Origin: Collinsella sp. AM17-1
Lineage (GTDB): Bacteria; Actinomycetota; Coriobacteriia; Coriobacteriales; Coriobacteriaceae
DNA: 18,416 nucleotides
Assembly: GCF_003470665.1 (NCBI RefSeq)
Contig: NZ_QRJZ01000002.1
Coordinates: forward strand, 178,911-197,326
Direction of reading: 5' to 3'
Positions 8,178 through 16,076 of this stretch are shown piece after piece. The notes beneath the pieces are model-generated. The model was not told where the DNA came from and did no database searches. It was given only the letters and a program-made list of their open reading frames with translations. The position numbers and the translations under genes are program-made. Within the stretch, counting starts at the first letter, position 1. Every line of letters begins with the position of its first letter.

Positions 8178-9620
8178 ATGGACCAGACCGTACCCGCATA
8201 CGCCGCCGAGGTGGCCGATTACGGGCGCAGCCGCGACCCCGAGCCGGGTGAGGGCGCGCTCGTAAAGAACGTGCGTCCCGAGTCGCCCGCATGGGATGTG
8301 GGTATCGAGCCGGGCATGCGCGTGCTCACGGTCAACGGCGAGCAGCTCACCGACATGATCGTATGGCTTTGGGAAGCCGACGACGACACCGTCGAGTTGG
8401 AGGTTTTCGACCCGCGCGACGGCACCGTCACCCCCGTGGAGCTGGATCGCTTTCCCGGCGAGGATTGGGGCCTTGAGTTCGATGGCCCCATCTTTGACGG
8501 CATGCGTACCTGCGTCAACGCCTGCGTGTTCTGCTTTATGACGATGCTGCCCAAGGGTGGCCGCTCCACGCTCTACATTCGCGATGATGACTACCGCCTA
8601 AGCTTTTTGCAGGGCAACTTTGTCACGCTCACGAACCTTTCCGACGAGGACGTGCAAAACGTCATCGACCGCAACATGAGTCCGATGAACGTGTCGGTCC
8701 ACGCCGTGAGCCCCGATGTCCGCCGCCGTATGATGGGCCGCAACGCCCAGCGAGGCATGGACGTGCTCGAGGCCATCATGGCCGCCGGCATTGAGATCCA
8801 TGCGCAGATCGTGCTGTGCCCCGGTATGAACGACGGCGAGGAGCTGGAGAAGACCCTGCGTTACTGCGAGGAGCACGAGCAGATCACCAGCCTGGGCATT
8901 GTGCCGCTGGGCTTTACCAAGCATCAGAACCGTTTTAGCTGGTCCTACAGTGACAAGCCCGAGCTCGCACGCGAAACCATTGCCATGATCCGGCCCTTCC
9001 AGGACCGTGCCTTTGAGCGCTTTGGCCGCCACACCTTCCAGATGAGCGACGAGTTCTATCTGGACGCCGGCATCGAGCCGCCTGAGGCAGACTTTTACGA
9101 CGGCTACCCGCAGTACTATGACGGCATCGGCATGATCCGCTCCTATCTGGACGAGACCGACAACGTGCTCGCCGCCGATGCCGAGCGCCTGACCCGCGTT
9201 CGCGAGGGAATCGCCGCCCGTGACCAGCGCTTCCTGTGCCTTTCCGGTGCCAGCGCACGCGACACCGTGGCGCGCTTTGTGGAGTCGCCGCATGGTCTCG
9301 GCGGCACTGTCACGGCCATCAAGAACTGCTACTTTGGCGGTAACGTGGACGTGACTGGCCTCATCGTCGCGAGCGACATCCTGGAGCAGCTGCCGCAAGA
9401 CCTGCTGGGGGTTATGCTCTTTGTGCCTAAGCTCATGTTCAACGCTGACGGCATGACGCTTGACGAGTATCATCGTGACGATTTACTCGCAAGCCTTACC
9501 AGTCGCGGCGCCGAGGTTCATGTGGTGTCGACCATGCCGCATGAGCTGCTCGATACCCTGGAGCACATCCTTGGCATTGTGCCTGCCGACTCTACAAATT
9601 CCGCTGACCCTACCCATTAA
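8178..9620 (+). CDS. PDZ-radical SAM-DUF512 protein, function unknown
   Basis: A 480-residue protein with three regions. A PDZ-like N-terminus occupies about 20-85 (ALVKNVRPESPAWDVGIEPGMRVL). A radical SAM core has the cluster motif C112-V-N-A-C116-V-F-C119 and the family-specific RDDDYRLSFLQGNFVTLTNL (about 135-154). A C-terminal DUF512 region from about 340 includes NCYFGGNVDVTGLI and LDEYHRDDL. The CX3CX2C triad predicts a SAM-binding [4Fe-4S] cluster, but the reaction of this family is not established to my knowledge. ATG 8178 is three bases after the ispH stop, with AAGGAG about 14 bases upstream, a long spacing. It is followed by der with ten bases between, a conserved pairing in clostridia and actinobacteria as I recall. 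Confidence 0.9.
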   Translation: MDQTVPAYAAEVADYGRSRDPEPGEGALVKNVRPESPAWDVGIEPGMRVLTVNGEQLTDMIVWLWEADDDTVELEVFDPRDGTVTPVELDRFPGEDWGLEFDGPIFDGMRTCVNACVFCFMTMLPKGGRSTLYIRDDDYRLSFLQGNFVTLTNLSDEDVQNVIDRNMSPMNVSVHAVSPDVRRRMMGRNAQRGMDVLEAIMAAGIEIHAQIVLCPGMNDGEELEKTLRYCEEHEQITSLGIVPLGFTKHQNRFSWSYSDKPELARETIAMIRPFQDRAFERFGRHTFQMSDEFYLDAGIEPPEADFYDGYPQYYDGIGMIRSYLDETDNVLAADAERLTRVREGIAARDQRFLCLSGASARDTVARFVESPHGLGGTVTAIKNCYFGGNVDVTGLIVASDILEQLPQDLLGVMLFVPKLMFNADGMTLDEYHRDDLLASLTSRGAEVHVVSTMPHELLDTLEHILGIVPADSTNSADPTH

Positions 9621-9630
9621 AGGAGAGCAG

Positions 9631-10965
9631 ATGAAACCTATCGTCGCCGTCGTCGGACGCCCCAACGTGGGCAAGTCCACGCTCGTCAACCGCCTGGCCC
9701 AGACCTCGGACGCCATCGTCCACGAGTCCCGCGGCGTCACGCGCGACCGCTCGTACCACACAGCCGATTGGAACGGCCGTGAGTTCACCATCGTCGACAC
9801 GGGCGGCATCGAACCGCTCAAGAGCGACGACGTCTTTGCCACGTCCATCCGCGATCAGGCGCTCGCCGCCGCCGAGGAAGCCGCCGTCATCCTGTTTGTG
9901 GTCGATGGCCGCACCGGCGTCACCGAGGAGGACGAGTCGGTCGCCCGCATGCTCAAGCGCTGCGACAAGCCGGTCTTTCTGCTGGTGAACAAGCTCGACA
10001 ACCCCGATCGCGAAAACGACAGCATCTGGGAGTTCTATTCGCTCGGCATCGGCGAGCCCACGCCGCTCTCGGCCCTGCATGGCCACGGCACGGGCGACCT
10101 GCTCGATGACATCGTGGCCCTGCTTCCGGAGGAAGAGGACGAGATCGCCGACGAGTTCCCCGATGCGCTGAACGTGGCCATCATCGGCCGCCCCAATGCC
10201 GGGAAATCGTCGCTGTTCAACCGCATCCTGGGCGCCGACCGCTCTATCGTGTCCAACATTGCCGGCACGACGCGCGACGCCATCGACACCGTCGTGGAGC
10301 GCAACGGCAAGCACTACCGCATGGTCGACACCGCGGGCATTCGCAAGAAAAGCACCGTGTACGAGAACATCGAGTACTACTCCATGGTCCGCGGCCTGCG
10401 CGCCATCGACCGTGCCGACGTGGCGCTGCTCGTCGTCGACGCCTCCGTGGGCGTTACCGAGCAGGACCAGAAGGTCATGGGCTTGGCCATCGAGCGCGGC
10501 TGCGCCATCGTGGTGCTGCTCAACAAGTGGGACCTGCTCGACGACGACCGCAAGCGCGAGGCCTGCATGGAAACCGTTGACCGCCGTCTGGGCGTTATGG
10601 CTCCCTGGGCCCAGTACCTGCGCATTTCGGCCCTGACCGGCCGCAGCGTCGAGAAGATCTGGGCAATGGTAGACGCCGCCGAAAAGACGCGCTCGCAGAA
10701 GATTAGCACCTCGCGCCTCAACACCTTCCTCACCGACCTGCGCGAGTTCGGTCATACCGTGGTGGACGGCAAGCGCCGCCTGCGCATGCACTACGTGACC
10801 CAGACGGGCGTCAACCCGCCGACGTTCACGTTCTTCGTCAACCACAGCGACCTGGTCAACGACACCTACCAGCGCTACGTGGAGAACCGCATGCGCTCGA
10901 CCTTCGACTTTGCCGGCACGCCCATTCGACTCTTCTTTAGGAAGAAGGAGCAAAAGGATGCATAA
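9631..10965 (+). CDS. der: Ribosome biogenesis GTPase Der (EngA)
   Basis: A 444-residue tandem GTPase required for 50S subunit maturation. The first G domain begins at once with GRPNVGKST (residues 9-17), then DTGG and NKLD. The second G domain has GRPNAGKSS (186-194), DTAG and NKWD. The C-terminal KH-like RNA-binding domain covers about 350-437 (LRMHYVTQTGVNPPTFTFFVNH). ATG 9631 is chosen because a strong AAAGGAGAG site precedes it and the protein starts directly in the G1 strand. Upstream in-frame sequence belongs to the DUF512 gene. The end overlaps plsY by eight bases. Confidence 0.97.
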   Translation: MKPIVAVVGRPNVGKSTLVNRLAQTSDAIVHESRGVTRDRSYHTADWNGREFTIVDTGGIEPLKSDDVFATSIRDQALAAAEEAAVILFVVDGRTGVTEEDESVARMLKRCDKPVFLLVNKLDNPDRENDSIWEFYSLGIGEPTPLSALHGHGTGDLLDDIVALLPEEEDEIADEFPDALNVAIIGRPNAGKSSLFNRILGADRSIVSNIAGTTRDAIDTVVERNGKHYRMVDTAGIRKKSTVYENIEYYSMVRGLRAIDRADVALLVVDASVGVTEQDQKVMGLAIERGCAIVVLLNKWDLLDDDRKREACMETVDRRLGVMAPWAQYLRISALTGRSVEKIWAMVDAAEKTRSQKISTSRLNTFLTDLREFGHTVVDGKRRLRMHYVTQTGVNPPTFTFFVNHSDLVNDTYQRYVENRMRSTFDFAGTPIRLFFRKKEQKDA

Positions 10966-11641
10966 TCCGATTCTGCTGACCGCCATCTGCGCCGTGGTCT
11001 CGTTCTTTATCGGGGCGATTCCGTTTGGCCTGATCCTGGGCCGCGTGTTCAACCACACGGACATTCGCAAGGCGGGCTCCGGCAACATCGGCACCACTAA
11101 CGCGCTGCGTGTAGCCGGCCCCAAGGTGGCCGCGCTCACGCTGCTGCTCGACTGCCTTAAGGGCGCCATCTGCGTCCTTATCGCCCGCCCGCTCATCGCC
11201 GATCTGGGCTATGGCTTTCCGCCGAATATCATGGCGCCCGGAGCCCCCGGCGACTGGATGCTCGGCGTCATCTGCCTGGCAGCCGTGTGGGGACACATCT
11301 TCTCGCCCTACCTTAACTTCCACGGCGGCAAGGGTATCGCCGTTGGTCTGGGCGTGATTCTTGCCTGGTACTGGCCCATTGGCCTGTCGCTGCTGGGCAT
11401 GTTTATCGTGGCCGTCGCCATCACCAAGTATGTGTCGGTAGGTTCGCTCGCCGCTGCCATCGGTCTTCCCATCGCCGTCTGCGCGGTCTTTCCGTACAGC
11501 AGCCTGGGCCTCAAGTTTTGCATGGCGATAATCGGCATCACCGTAGTGTGGGCCCATCGCGCGAACATCAAAAAGCTCATGACGGGTAAGGAGTCCAAGC
11601 TCTCGTTTACCAAGCGCGTCACCGAGCCCGACGATAAGTAG
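10958..11641 (+). CDS. plsY: Acyl-phosphate:glycerol-3-phosphate acyltransferase (PlsY)
   Basis: A 227-residue polytopic membrane enzyme that transfers an acyl group from acyl phosphate to glycerol-3-phosphate, the first acylation of phospholipid synthesis. Cytosolic motif 1 is GSGNIGTTN at 40-48, motif 2 is HGGKGIA from H122 with G123-G126, and motif 3 lies near KYVSVGSLAAA (about 162-172). Helices alternate with these loops as in the family. ATG 10958 lies inside the end of der (8-base overlap) with AGAAGGAG seven bases upstream. gpsA, whose product is the PlsY substrate, starts nine bases after its stop. Confidence 0.95.
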   Translation: MHNPILLTAICAVVSFFIGAIPFGLILGRVFNHTDIRKAGSGNIGTTNALRVAGPKVAALTLLLDCLKGAICVLIARPLIADLGYGFPPNIMAPGAPGDWMLGVICLAAVWGHIFSPYLNFHGGKGIAVGLGVILAWYWPIGLSLLGMFIVAVAITKYVSVGSLAAAIGLPIAVCAVFPYSSLGLKFCMAIIGITVVWAHRANIKKLMTGKESKLSFTKRVTEPDDK

Positions 11642-11650
11642 GAGAGAGTC

Positions 11651-12658
11651 ATGAATGTTGCGCTGATTGGCTCCGGCTCCTGGGGAACCGCCGTCGCCGG
11701 CCTTGCCGCCGCTCGAGCCGAGCGCGTGACCATGTGGGCCCATAGTGAGCAGACGGCCGCCGGCATTAACGGCGAGCACCGCAACCCCCGCTACCTTGTG
11801 GGCTACAAGCTGCCCGGCAACGTCGTCGCCACGACGGACCTGGCGCAAGCGCTCGACGGTGCCGAGGCCATCATCTTTGCCGTTCCTTCGACGCACCTTC
11901 GCAGCGTGTGCCACCAGGCCGCTCCCTTTATCGCCGCCGATACCCCGGTGCTCTGCCTCACCAAGGGCATTGAGCCCGAGTCCGGCCTACTCATGAGCGA
12001 GGTCATCGCCAGCGAGATCGGCAACGAGCGTCGTGTGGCTGCCCTCTCGGGCCCAAACCATGCTGAGGAAATCTGCCGTGGCGGACTTTCTGCCGCCGTC
12101 ATTGCCAGCGAGGACCAGCAGGTGGGGGAGACCTTTAAGGACCTGCTCCTGTCCACTGCCTTCCGTATCTATCTGTCGCAAGACATGACGGGCGTCGAGG
12201 TCTGCGGCGCCATGAAAAACGTCATCGCCATCGTGTGCGGCATCTCCGCCGGCTCGGGTGCAGGCGACAACACGCTCGCCCTTATCATGACGCGCGGCCT
12301 GGCCGAGATCAGCCGTCTAGTGCACGCCCGCGGCGGTCAAGCTATGACCTGCATGGGACTTGCCGGCATGGGCGACCTCATTGCCACCTGCACCTCGGAG
12401 CATTCGCGCAACCGCACCTTTGGCTACGAATTTGCCCACGGCGTTTCGCTCGACGAGTACCAGACGCGCACGCATATGGTGGTTGAGGGTGCCGTCGCCG
12501 CCCGCAGCGTGAGCGAGCTCGCCCGTTCACTGGGCGTAGACATTCCGCTCACCTTTGCCGTGGAGCAAACGCTCTACAACGGTGTTACTTTGGATAGGGC
12601 GCTCGAGATTCTCACCGACCGCGTACCCTCCCAAGAGTTCTACGGACTCACCGACTAG
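11651..12658 (+). CDS. gpsA: NAD(P)-dependent glycerol-3-phosphate dehydrogenase
   Basis: A 335-residue cytosolic enzyme reducing dihydroxyacetone phosphate to sn-glycerol-3-phosphate for phospholipid synthesis. The Rossmann motif GSGSWGTA is at residues 7-14. The catalytic lysine is K189 in AMKNVIAI, and the substrate-binding motif GLAGMGDLIATCTSEHSRNR is intact. Length is typical. AGGAGAG precedes the ATG. The position directly after plsY puts substrate production and use in one transcript. Confidence 0.97.
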   Translation: MNVALIGSGSWGTAVAGLAAARAERVTMWAHSEQTAAGINGEHRNPRYLVGYKLPGNVVATTDLAQALDGAEAIIFAVPSTHLRSVCHQAAPFIAADTPVLCLTKGIEPESGLLMSEVIASEIGNERRVAALSGPNHAEEICRGGLSAAVIASEDQQVGETFKDLLLSTAFRIYLSQDMTGVEVCGAMKNVIAIVCGISAGSGAGDNTLALIMTRGLAEISRLVHARGGQAMTCMGLAGMGDLIATCTSEHSRNRTFGYEFAHGVSLDEYQTRTHMVVEGAVAARSVSELARSLGVDIPLTFAVEQTLYNGVTLDRALEILTDRVPSQEFYGLTD

Positions 12659-12676
12659 CGCAGAAAGGCTACTACC

Positions 12677-13348
12677 ATGGGTTCCATTAAAATCGCTCCG
12701 TCCGTCCTCTCGGCCGATATGGCCAACCTCAAGGGCGAACTCGACAAGATCGCCGGCGCCGACTACGTGCACTTTGACGTTATGGACGGTCATTTTACCG
12801 GCAACCTCACCTTTGGCGTTGACATCCTCAAGGCCGTCAAGCGCTCCACAAATGTACCGGTCGATGCGCACCTGATGGTGTCGAACCCCGACGAGACGGT
12901 CGATTGGTATGCCGATGCCGGTGCCGATATGATCACTGTGCACTACGAGGCCTCCACGCACCTGCACCGCACGCTCACGCATCTGCAGCAGCGCGGCGTC
13001 AAGGCCGGTGTGGTGCTCAACCCCGCCACGCCCGTCTGCGTGCTCGAGAGCATCATCGACGTTGTCGACATGGTGCTGCTCATGAGCGTGAACCCCGGCT
13101 TTGGCGGCCAGAGCTTTATCCCGGGCACCATTGCAAAGCTTCACGAGCTTACGGCTATGTGTGAGCGCCACGGCGTGTCGCCCTTGATCGAGGTCGATGG
13201 CGGTATCTCTTCCAAGAATATCGCCGAGGTCGTCAAGGCCGGCGCCAACGTGCTCGTGGCCGGTTCCGCCGTATTTAAGTCCGAAGATCCCGCTGCCGAG
13301 GTTGCGCTGCTGCAGAAGCTGGGCAACGAGGCCGCACAGGAGGCATAA
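12677..13348 (+). CDS. rpe: Ribulose-phosphate 3-epimerase
   Basis: A 223-residue TIM-barrel enzyme interconverting ribulose-5-phosphate and xylulose-5-phosphate in the pentose phosphate pathway. It begins with IAPSVLSADMANL. The metal and catalytic residues are H32 and D34 in VHFDVMDGHF, H65 in DAHLMVSNPDE and D174 in EVDGGIS. MSVNPGFGGQSF is the conserved loop near the active site. AGAAAGG precedes the ATG by a normal spacing, and the gene follows gpsA after 18 bases. An inner frame overlapping the gpsA end was not used. Confidence 0.96.
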   Translation: MGSIKIAPSVLSADMANLKGELDKIAGADYVHFDVMDGHFTGNLTFGVDILKAVKRSTNVPVDAHLMVSNPDETVDWYADAGADMITVHYEASTHLHRTLTHLQQRGVKAGVVLNPATPVCVLESIIDVVDMVLLMSVNPGFGGQSFIPGTIAKLHELTAMCERHGVSPLIEVDGGISSKNIAEVVKAGANVLVAGSAVFKSEDPAAEVALLQKLGNEAAQEA

Positions 13349-13354
13349 ATCCTT

Positions 13355-14533
13355 ATGACCGCAGGTCAAAACCGCATACCCGTGAATCTTGACTATGCCG
13401 CCTCGACGCCCATGCGCGCCGAGGCGCTCCTTGCGCAGCGCGAATATGACGACAGCGAGCTTGCCGGCGTCAACCCCAACTCGCTGCACTCGCTTGGCCG
13501 CAAAGCCGCCGCACGCCTGGAAGTCGCCCGTCGCGAGATTGCCCGCAGCTTTGGCGCGCGCGTCCGCCCATCCGAGATAATCCTGACCAACGGCGGCACC
13601 GAGGCAAACCAGCTGGCGCTGCTCGGTCTTGCCGAGGGCGCCCGTCAGCGCGATCGCAAGCGCGACCGCGTAATCGTGTCGGCGATCGAGCACGATTCGA
13701 TCCTGGACAACCTTCCGCTGCTGCGTGCCGCCGGATTTACCGTCGAGCTGGTGCAGCCCTGCCGTGCAGGTTATATTGAGCCTGCCGCGCTGAGCGACTT
13801 GCTCGGCGACGACGTGGCGCTCGTGAGCATCATGGTTGCCAACAACGAGACCGGCGTGGTGCAGCCCATCCGCGAGCTGGCCGCCGCTGCACATGCTGCC
13901 GGCGCCCTGTTCCACACCGATGCCATCCAGGGTTATCTGCATATTCCGCTCGATGTTACCGAGCTGGGAGTTGACGCCATGACCGTTGCTGCGCACAAGA
14001 TCGGTGGCCCCGTGGCATCCGGCGCGCTCTACCTTAAGAACCGCACGCCGCTGCGCCCGCGCATCTTTGGCGGAGGACAGGAAGCCGGACGTCGCGCGGG
14101 CACGCAGGACCTGCGAACGCAGCTGGCTTTTGCCGCTGCCGCCCGCACGCTGGCGCCCCATGTGGCCCAGGAACGCACGACGCTGCAGGCCCTGTCCGAC
14201 AGGCTCTACGCCACGCTTACGGCCCATCCACGCATTCACGCCACGATGGGCGACTACGCGCAGGCCGATCGTCTGCCGGGCATGGTTTCCATCTACGTCG
14301 ACGGTATGGACTCCGAGGAGCTCATCGTCAAGCTCGACGCCGATGGCTTTGAGGTATCGGCCGGTTCCGCCTGCTCGAGCGGCAGCATGGACCCGAGCCA
14401 TGTTCTCAGCGCCATGGGTATTGGCCGAGAGCAGGCCCTGGGTGCACTGCGTATCTCCTTCGATGACCGTGTGGACCCGGCCGATCTGGACGATTTTGCT
14501 CAAGCGCTGCTGTCGATTGTGAGTGCCGCATGA
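13355..14533 (+). CDS. Cysteine desulfurase (NifS/IscS family)
   Basis: A 392-residue PLP enzyme that removes sulfur from cysteine as an enzyme-bound persulfide for Fe-S clusters or tRNA thiolation. The N-terminus VNLDYAASTPM matches the family, the PLP lysine is K215 in AAHKIGG, and the persulfide cysteine is C340 in SAGSACSSGSMDPSHVL, a group I (NifS/IscS-like) active-site loop. No scaffold (IscU/SufU) or tRNA-thiolation gene adjoins it, so the sulfur acceptor is unknown. AGGAGG at 13338-13343 inside the end of rpe lies 11 bases before ATG 13355. A GTG at 13382 is an alternative start. The stop overlaps the next start (ATGA). Confidence 0.94.
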   Translation: MTAGQNRIPVNLDYAASTPMRAEALLAQREYDDSELAGVNPNSLHSLGRKAAARLEVARREIARSFGARVRPSEIILTNGGTEANQLALLGLAEGARQRDRKRDRVIVSAIEHDSILDNLPLLRAAGFTVELVQPCRAGYIEPAALSDLLGDDVALVSIMVANNETGVVQPIRELAAAAHAAGALFHTDAIQGYLHIPLDVTELGVDAMTVAAHKIGGPVASGALYLKNRTPLRPRIFGGGQEAGRRAGTQDLRTQLAFAAAARTLAPHVAQERTTLQALSDRLYATLTAHPRIHATMGDYAQADRLPGMVSIYVDGMDSEELIVKLDADGFEVSAGSACSSGSMDPSHVLSAMGIGREQALGALRISFDDRVDPADLDDFAQALLSIVSAA

Positions 14534-15339
14534 TCGTCGCCGAGCTTGAACACGCCCTGCTAGTGCGATATCCCAAGACAGATGCCGAGGGCTGGGATCA
14601 TGTAGGGCTCTCCGTGGGAGATCCCGCTGCCGAGATCACCGGTGTTGCCTGCGCACTTGACGCTACCGAGGCCAACGTGCACCGTGCTCTCGAGGCCGGA
14701 GCCAACGTGTTGCTCACGCATCATCCCGTCTACATCAAGGCGCCCGAGGCGTTTTGCCCGCCCAGCGCGACGCGCCCCCCATGCAGCGCGGCGCTCTACG
14801 AGGCAGCGCGTTGCGGCGTGAGCATTATCTCGCTCCACACCAACCTGGACCGCTCGCACGAAGCCCGCATCTGCCTGAGCGAGCTGCTGGGTGCCGCACC
14901 CGTGAGCTCACTGGAGCACGTGGACGACCCCGAGACCACCGGCCTGGGCGCGCTTGCAACGCTCAACGACCCGTGCACGCTGCGCGATCTTGCCACCCGT
15001 GCTGCCACGGCCTTCGTCAGCGACCCGCGTGTGTGGGGCGAAGCCGATTGCCCGTGCCGCACCGTCGCCATTTTGGGCGGCTCCCTGGGTGACTTTGGAG
15101 AGCTCGCCATCGCCGCGGGCGCGGACGTTGTCGTGACGGGCGAGGCGGGCTACCACGTAGCGCAAGACCTTGCCTTACGCGGGCTGCCGGTGATCTTGCT
15201 CGGACACGACCGCTCTGAGGAACCGTTCGTTGATATATTGATGAACTCTGCAGTTGACGCCGGGGTCAACCCCTGTCATGCGATTAAAATACTGAACCCT
15301 TGCCAATGGTGGACTGTGACAAAAGGAGAGAACTTATGA
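14530..15339 (+). CDS. NIF3-family dinuclear metal-binding protein
   Basis: A 269-residue member of the Nif3-like (DUF34) family, toroidal hexamers with a two-metal site. Metal ligands visible are H64-H65 (LTHHPVYIK), D107 (HTNLD), and H226 with E230 (GHDRSE). The length matches the short form without the PII-like insert of YqfO. The annotation as GTP cyclohydrolase I type 2 is common but doubtful, and no reaction should be assumed. The ATG overlaps the stop of the cysteine desulfurase by four bases, and its own stop overlaps the start of the zinc-ribbon gene by four bases, so the three genes are tightly coupled. Confidence 0.92.
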   Translation: MIVAELEHALLVRYPKTDAEGWDHVGLSVGDPAAEITGVACALDATEANVHRALEAGANVLLTHHPVYIKAPEAFCPPSATRPPCSAALYEAARCGVSIISLHTNLDRSHEARICLSELLGAAPVSSLEHVDDPETTGLGALATLNDPCTLRDLATRAATAFVSDPRVWGEADCPCRTVAILGGSLGDFGELAIAAGADVVVTGEAGYHVAQDLALRGLPVILLGHDRSEEPFVDILMNSAVDAGVNPCHAIKILNPCQWWTVTKGENL

Positions 15340-16076
15340 GCGCCGGCGCTACGCTACTCAAGCTGCAACAGATCGATTTGGAGCTCGCCCGCAACAAGAG
15401 CGAACTTGCCAATATGCCGGAGCTCAAGGAGCTCGCTTCCAAGCGCAAGACCTATGTGAAGCTCAAGTCCGAGATGACCAAGCTCTACGCCCAGCGCAAG
15501 GACCTGGACATTGAGCTCGACGATCTCAACACCACCGAGATTCAGACCAACAACGCCATCGAGGCCGCCAAGAAGCGTCACGTCGACGGCTCCGACTACC
15601 GCGAGGTTCAGGACCTGGAGAATGAGCTCGCCACCCTGGCCAAGCGTCTGGACAAGATCGAGCACACCCGCAAGGACGTCGTTGTCGCCCATAAGGAGGC
15701 GCTCGACCGCGAGGCTCGCGCGCAGGCGATCATCGCCAAGTTCGAGGAGGGCGTGAAGGCCGATACCAAGGCCGCCCGCGCCAAGGCTGCCGACCTGCAG
15801 GCTCAGATTGACGCCGCCACTAAGGAGCGCACCGCGCTTGCCGCTACGCTGCCGGCCGACGTGCTCACCGACTACGAGCGTCTACTCAAGCAGTTCCGCG
15901 GCCTGGCCGTCGAGACCATCCAGGGCAACATCCCCACGGTCTGCCACACCGCGCTGCAGGCATCGTCCATGAGCGACCTCAACCACGACGGCAGCGAGAT
16001 TACGCACTGCCCGTACTGCCACCGCCTCTTGGTACTCCCGAGCAAGGAAGCCCAGCGATGACGGCGGCACCCAACA
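15336..16076 (+). CDS. Coiled-coil zinc-ribbon protein (DUF164/CdsZ-like)
   Basis: A 241-residue protein by the ATG at 15336, whose stop codon lies at 16059-16061; the last bases given here belong to the next gene. Residues 1-190 are almost entirely a Lys/Glu-rich antiparallel coiled coil. A short C-terminal zinc-ribbon-like region follows, with C203-H204, then C225-P-Y-C228-H229. Relatives carry two CxxC pairs, but here the first cysteine of the first pair is missing (PTVC). AAAAGGAGAG precedes ATG. Adjacency to a NIF3 gene is common in bacteria. The molecular role is uncertain; nucleic-acid or ribosome association has been proposed for relatives. True end is 16061. Confidence 0.85.

Noticed and set aside
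9610..11196. 528-codon minus-strand open frame opposite der and the start of plsY
   Set aside because: Same cause; the plus-strand frames carry complete GTPase and PlsY motifs.
12527..14503. 658-codon open frame on the minus strand opposite gpsA, rpe and the cysteine desulfurase
   Set aside because: It is a by-product of G/C-ending codons in the plus-strand genes. It shows no recognisable motif, is low in complexity, and spans three confidently identified genes.
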